NCBI GenBank assembly: GCA_029821515.1 | Contig: JALGTD010000107.1 | Span: forward strand, 1-8,652 | DNA: 8,652 nt | Source of the DNA: Candidatus Zipacnadia bacterium | Lineage (GTDB): Bacteria > Armatimonadota > Zipacnadia > Zipacnadales > Zipacnadaceae | Direction of reading: 5' to 3' | Shown here: one piece after another, positions 6,153-8,652 of the stretch | How positions within the stretch are numbered: position 1 is the stretch's first letter | How the letters are laid out: the number at the start of each line of letters is the position of its first letter | The notes under the pieces: generated by a model | The model's input: the letters and a program-made list of their open reading frames with translations, nothing else | What the model was told of the DNA's origin: nothing | Databases searched by the model: none | Program-made: the position numbers and the translations under genes

Positions 6153-8129
6153 ATGGATTACTGCCAGTTGCAGAACGATGAACTTATGGTGGACAATGTT
6201 TCTGCGGCAGGTAGAGCGGGGATGTTGAGGCATAAATGTCTAGGTCAAGCTGTTATCATCAGCCTGTGTCTTCTTCTGAGTGCGACGGCCACCCTGTGGG
6301 CCGGTGACTTACCCGGCCCCCGCGAGCCACTTACCTTCCACGATATGGGACTCTATGGTGGCTGGAATGATTACTGGTTGAGTGACGAATGTCCCTTCAA
6401 CTTCTTCATTGTGCAGGCATGGGTGCGCCCTGAGGGAGATACCGTGGCCCATGGCATGTCAGAAGAGAGCACGTGGGGGCAGTGGCTGAGGCGGGCCAAC
6501 GAGAAGGGCAAACGCATCGTTGCTGTAGTCACTCCGCTTGATTCGGGCGAAGCCAAGGACCCGCTGGCGCATTTTCAGGCTGCGTTGGATTCGTTCCTCC
6601 AGGGGGTCGACGAAAGCCTGCTGTACGGCATAACCCTCGACGAGGAGAACGTCTTTTGGGATGGTCACGCCGAGAGACTGTGCGAACTCTACCGTTACGT
6701 CAAGGAAAACTACAATGTCCCCGTTTACCAGTGGTGGAGCCCCTATGCTAGTCCACCTGGGTTTGGTTGGCCGCATCTGCCTGCTGACGGCTGGCTCATC
6801 GATGAGTATGCTCGCGGGGGTGTTTCGTTCGAGCACTTCGTCCGTTCGTATGTCGTTCATCAATTACCGGTCATTCAGATCGTGTGGGCTGCGCCCTTGA
6901 TGGCCGATTTCAACTGGGAGAGATCTGGGGATTCGGCGTTCGATTGGCAACTGCGCGTCTGCCGCAAATACGGTATCCCGTGCGGTTTTTTCATGTGGGA
7001 GGGGCACGGAAATGTGTGGGGCTGGAGTCCGGATGCCTTACCTGCCTCGAAAGCTGTACATGAACGGGCCGTACAATGGACTCACCGCGCCGCAGCGTCC
7101 CAACTGGAGCCGTACAAGGCGATCTGGGATGACCTACCGTCGCTGCAGCCCCAAACACTGGTTTGTACCGAGTCTGGCAACCTGTCCTTCGAAGAAGACT
7201 TCCTGAGCAGCGGCGGCCTAGTTGCCGCTGGTGCAGCGATTAAGGGGTTCCGCGATCTGCGCTGGGATGGTGGACCCCTGGAATTGCGCCCTCGCCAGCC
7301 GGGTCCCGCCTCAGCCACACTCTTATACCCGCTTCATTGTGACTTCCCGACAAAGCGGCTGCGCATAACCGTCACCGGGCGCGTAGAGCCAAGCCTCGCC
7401 GGCTGTATTGAGTTATCCGCTTCCGCTGATGGGGATAACTGGACGCCAGCCCAGGCAATGGCGAGGCAGGGCAAGGTTACGATCGATCTGTCCGGCTACG
7501 CACGGTTTAAGCTGTCTCGCGAGGTCTGGGTGCGAGTAGTGCTTTCTGGCCGCTCCAAGAGGGTGGACGATGTGCCGGCTGCAGTCGAGACTATCACGGT
7601 AAACGGTCAGTTGATTCCGCCATCTGAGAAGGCAATCCGCCTTCCGGTCGTGCCGGGTCTGCCGGTTCAGTGGCAGACTGGCTTTGAGGGGGCTACCATG
7701 CTGTTTACAGCCCATGTTGACAACCGGGAGCACCTAGAGATCGGAAACGGATTCGTCGGCACACACGGGACTGACGGATACGTAAACACAGTAATACTCC
7801 GCCAGAGGTTCGTTGCCGACAAGGGCATTGACTTGAACAGAATCACCTCGACAAACTACGCGGATGAGCAGAACTTCGCAGCTACCAACTTCCTGGGGGT
7901 CTCTCTGGATGGCCGGAACGTGCTTGTCGAGCAAACGACCTCCGGTGCAGCGCAGGGCACGGAACTGGTCCTCGACCTGAGCACGAATGAGCAGTTCCGT
8001 GATGTGCAGGAGTTTTGGGTGCATCTGACGATGACTAGCGCATGTGGGGTGAAAACCGGCACAACCAATAGCATTACTGGTCTTGCGATTGAGGGTATTG
8101 GTGCAAAGCTACACGAAGGACCGAACTAG
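6153..8129 (+). CDS. Exported TIM-barrel glycosidase-like protein with C-terminal beta-sandwich domains
   Basis: This 658-residue protein is not assignable by eye to a numbered GH family. A hydrophobic segment at 32-49 and a likely cut after TLWA (50/51) mark it for export. From the 6153 start the n-region is unusually long (about 30 residues), so the real start may be Met24 (6222). Residues about 55-320 read as a (beta/alpha) barrel. Acidic groups sit at strand ends: LDEEN (162-166), LIDEYA (215-220) and FFMWEGHGN (279-287). Glu165 or Glu164, Asp217/Glu218 and Glu283 are candidate catalytic residues. Many Trp and Tyr near them (YQWWSPYASP, 192-201) are typical of a sugar cleft. Residues about 345-490 and 500-650 are beta-rich, the first containing LSASADGDNW and resembling a sugar-binding sandwich. 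The gene follows a long gap with repeats and is followed after 61 bases by another exported protein. Confidence 0.75.
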   Translation: MDYCQLQNDELMVDNVSAAGRAGMLRHKCLGQAVIISLCLLLSATATLWAGDLPGPREPLTFHDMGLYGGWNDYWLSDECPFNFFIVQAWVRPEGDTVAHGMSEESTWGQWLRRANEKGKRIVAVVTPLDSGEAKDPLAHFQAALDSFLQGVDESLLYGITLDEENVFWDGHAERLCELYRYVKENYNVPVYQWWSPYASPPGFGWPHLPADGWLIDEYARGGVSFEHFVRSYVVHQLPVIQIVWAAPLMADFNWERSGDSAFDWQLRVCRKYGIPCGFFMWEGHGNVWGWSPDALPASKAVHERAVQWTHRAAASQLEPYKAIWDDLPSLQPQTLVCTESGNLSFEEDFLSSGGLVAAGAAIKGFRDLRWDGGPLELRPRQPGPASATLLYPLHCDFPTKRLRITVTGRVEPSLAGCIELSASADGDNWTPAQAMARQGKVTIDLSGYARFKLSREVWVRVVLSGRSKRVDDVPAAVETITVNGQLIPPSEKAIRLPVVPGLPVQWQTGFEGATMLFTAHVDNREHLEIGNGFVGTHGTDGYVNTVILRQRFVADKGIDLNRITSTNYADEQNFAATNFLGVSLDGRNVLVEQTTSGAAQGTELVLDLSTNEQFRDVQEFWVHLTMTSACGVKTGTTNSITGLAIEGIGAKLHEGPN

Positions 8130-8154
8130 AACCACCTCTAGCATCGCGCATCTA

Positions 8155-8170
8155 AACAATATGGTGTATG
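8155..8170 (+). promoter_or_regulatory. AACNATATGG-type site, third copy
   Basis: AACAATATGGTGTATG matches the 16-base core AAC-N-ATATGG-NNN-ATG of the two repeat copies at 5582-5597 and 5894-5909. It ends 20 bases before the ATG at 8191 and just upstream of its ribosome binding site. Only the short core is shared; the TAGACG block is absent. Confidence 0.35.
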
Positions 8171-8190
8171 AGCCAAAGGGGAGATCTCAG

Positions 8191-8652
8191 ATGAACCAGG
8201 GTAAATCAATATTGATGTGGGAGGTACTAGTTATGGTGGCATTGACCGCAGGCAGTGCTGGCGGCGCGATCGCGCCGCTCTCCTTTGACTATGAGGACGG
8301 TCAGCTCGTAGCCGATGCCCCGACGGTCATCCACATACACGAAGTAGCGCTGGAACCAGTAGCCGGCAAGGTCTTTGCCTATGCCAGCTTTGAGATGATT
8401 CCTGCTAATCCCGTCCCCTATGCAGACGATCAGCCCCAGGGCCGGCAGTTTGTCACGGTGGGCCAGCTCAAGGATGGCGAGCTTACCCCCGCAGTGCGCC
8501 TGGGCATAAGCGACGAGCGTAGCCTACCCCACGAGCAGGGCGTCATGTACACGTATCTATTCGACGGGCAGCTTGACTACCACGGGTTACGGGTCCGGCC
8601 CAACACGCCCTATGACTTCCGACTGCGTCTCGACCTCGAGGCCCAGCAGATG
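8191..8652 (+). CDS. Exported beta-rich protein, N-terminal part (3' end outside window)
   Basis: An open frame of 154 codons runs from the ATG at 8191 to the last base with no stop. The start is supported by GGGGAG (8178-8183) with 7-base spacing. Residues 1-28 form a signal peptide, MNQGKSILMWEVLVMVALTA followed by a small-residue region with possible cuts at 23/24 or 26/27. The mature part is rich in beta-type sequence, including PLSFDYEDGQL, KVFAYASFEMIPANP, QFVTVGQLKDGEL and LRVRPNTPYDFRLRLDLEAQ. The last phrase, in which a substrate-exposed strand is followed by 'P-x-T-x-Y-x-F-R-L-x-L-D', is the pattern found in concanavalin A-like jelly rolls, so a LamG-like carbohydrate-binding domain is likely. 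The domain order beyond this is unseen. It follows the TIM-barrel gene by 61 bases and probably belongs to the same transcript and process. Confidence 0.75.
   Translation, partial: MNQGKSILMWEVLVMVALTAGSAGGAIAPLSFDYEDGQLVADAPTVIHIHEVALEPVAGKVFAYASFEMIPANPVPYADDQPQGRQFVTVGQLKDGELTPAVRLGISDERSLPHEQGVMYTYLFDGQLDYHGLRVRPNTPYDFRLRLDLEAQQM

Noticed and set aside
5937..6233. 98-codon - strand open frame in the gap before the 6153 gene
   Set aside because: The tail, LLTEIQRNQRNFSLLRLRLL, is somewhat protein-like. However, the start lies antisense within the 6153 gene, there is no ribosome binding site and no family is recognisable. It is mentioned in the gap description only.
1..8652. tRNA or rRNA genes, CRISPR arrays, insertion sequences
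   Set aside because: I saw no cloverleaf-like sequence with the conserved T-loop, no regularly spaced repeats with unique spacers, and no transposase motifs or terminal inverted repeats.

Overview
The window is a stretch of bacterial chromosome, moderately GC-rich by eye, with all supported genes on the + strand. It carries three genes for exported proteins. The first is a LamG plus TIM-barrel glycosidase-like protein, the second a TIM-barrel plus beta-sandwich protein, and the third an exported beta-sandwich-like protein cut by the window end. Between them lie two soluble enzymes: an isochorismatase-family hydrolase and a uroporphyrinogen-decarboxylase (URO-D) superfamily protein. Large, divergent glycosidase-like proteins with LamG domains, stand-alone URO-D-like proteins and long intergenic gaps are typical of uncultivated Planctomycetota, Lentisphaerota, Verrucomicrobiota or Armatimonadota. 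That placement is inference from gene style; there is no marker gene in the window.

Layout: 1-132 is the C-terminal tail of an unrecognised gene. 149-2791 is the exported LamG/TIM-barrel protein, and its C-terminus continues to 3253 through two compensating frameshifts. 3254-3585 is a regulatory-looking gap with a possible promoter and two GGGNAATCCC boxes. 3586-4314 (isochorismatase family) and 4353-5504 (URO-D-like) form a tight two-gene unit with strong ribosome binding sites. 5505-6152 is a gap holding the eroded C-terminus of another gene (about 5664-5801) and two copies of a 30-base spaced repeat. 6153-8129 is the second exported TIM-barrel protein, and 8191 to the end is the third exported protein.

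Taken together the locus looks like an accessory carbohydrate or glycoside utilisation island. The exported proteins would bind and cut a polymer or glycoside outside the cytoplasm, and the two cytoplasmic enzymes would process a released, perhaps substituted, product. The substrate cannot be read from the sequence. Short motifs built on ATGGGAAAT, AACNATATGG and GGGNAATCCC recur in the gaps between genes. I did not find them in the coding regions when reading by eye, which suggests a shared regulator. The frameshifted first gene and the gene remnant at 5.7 kb show either local decay or sequencing/assembly indels.
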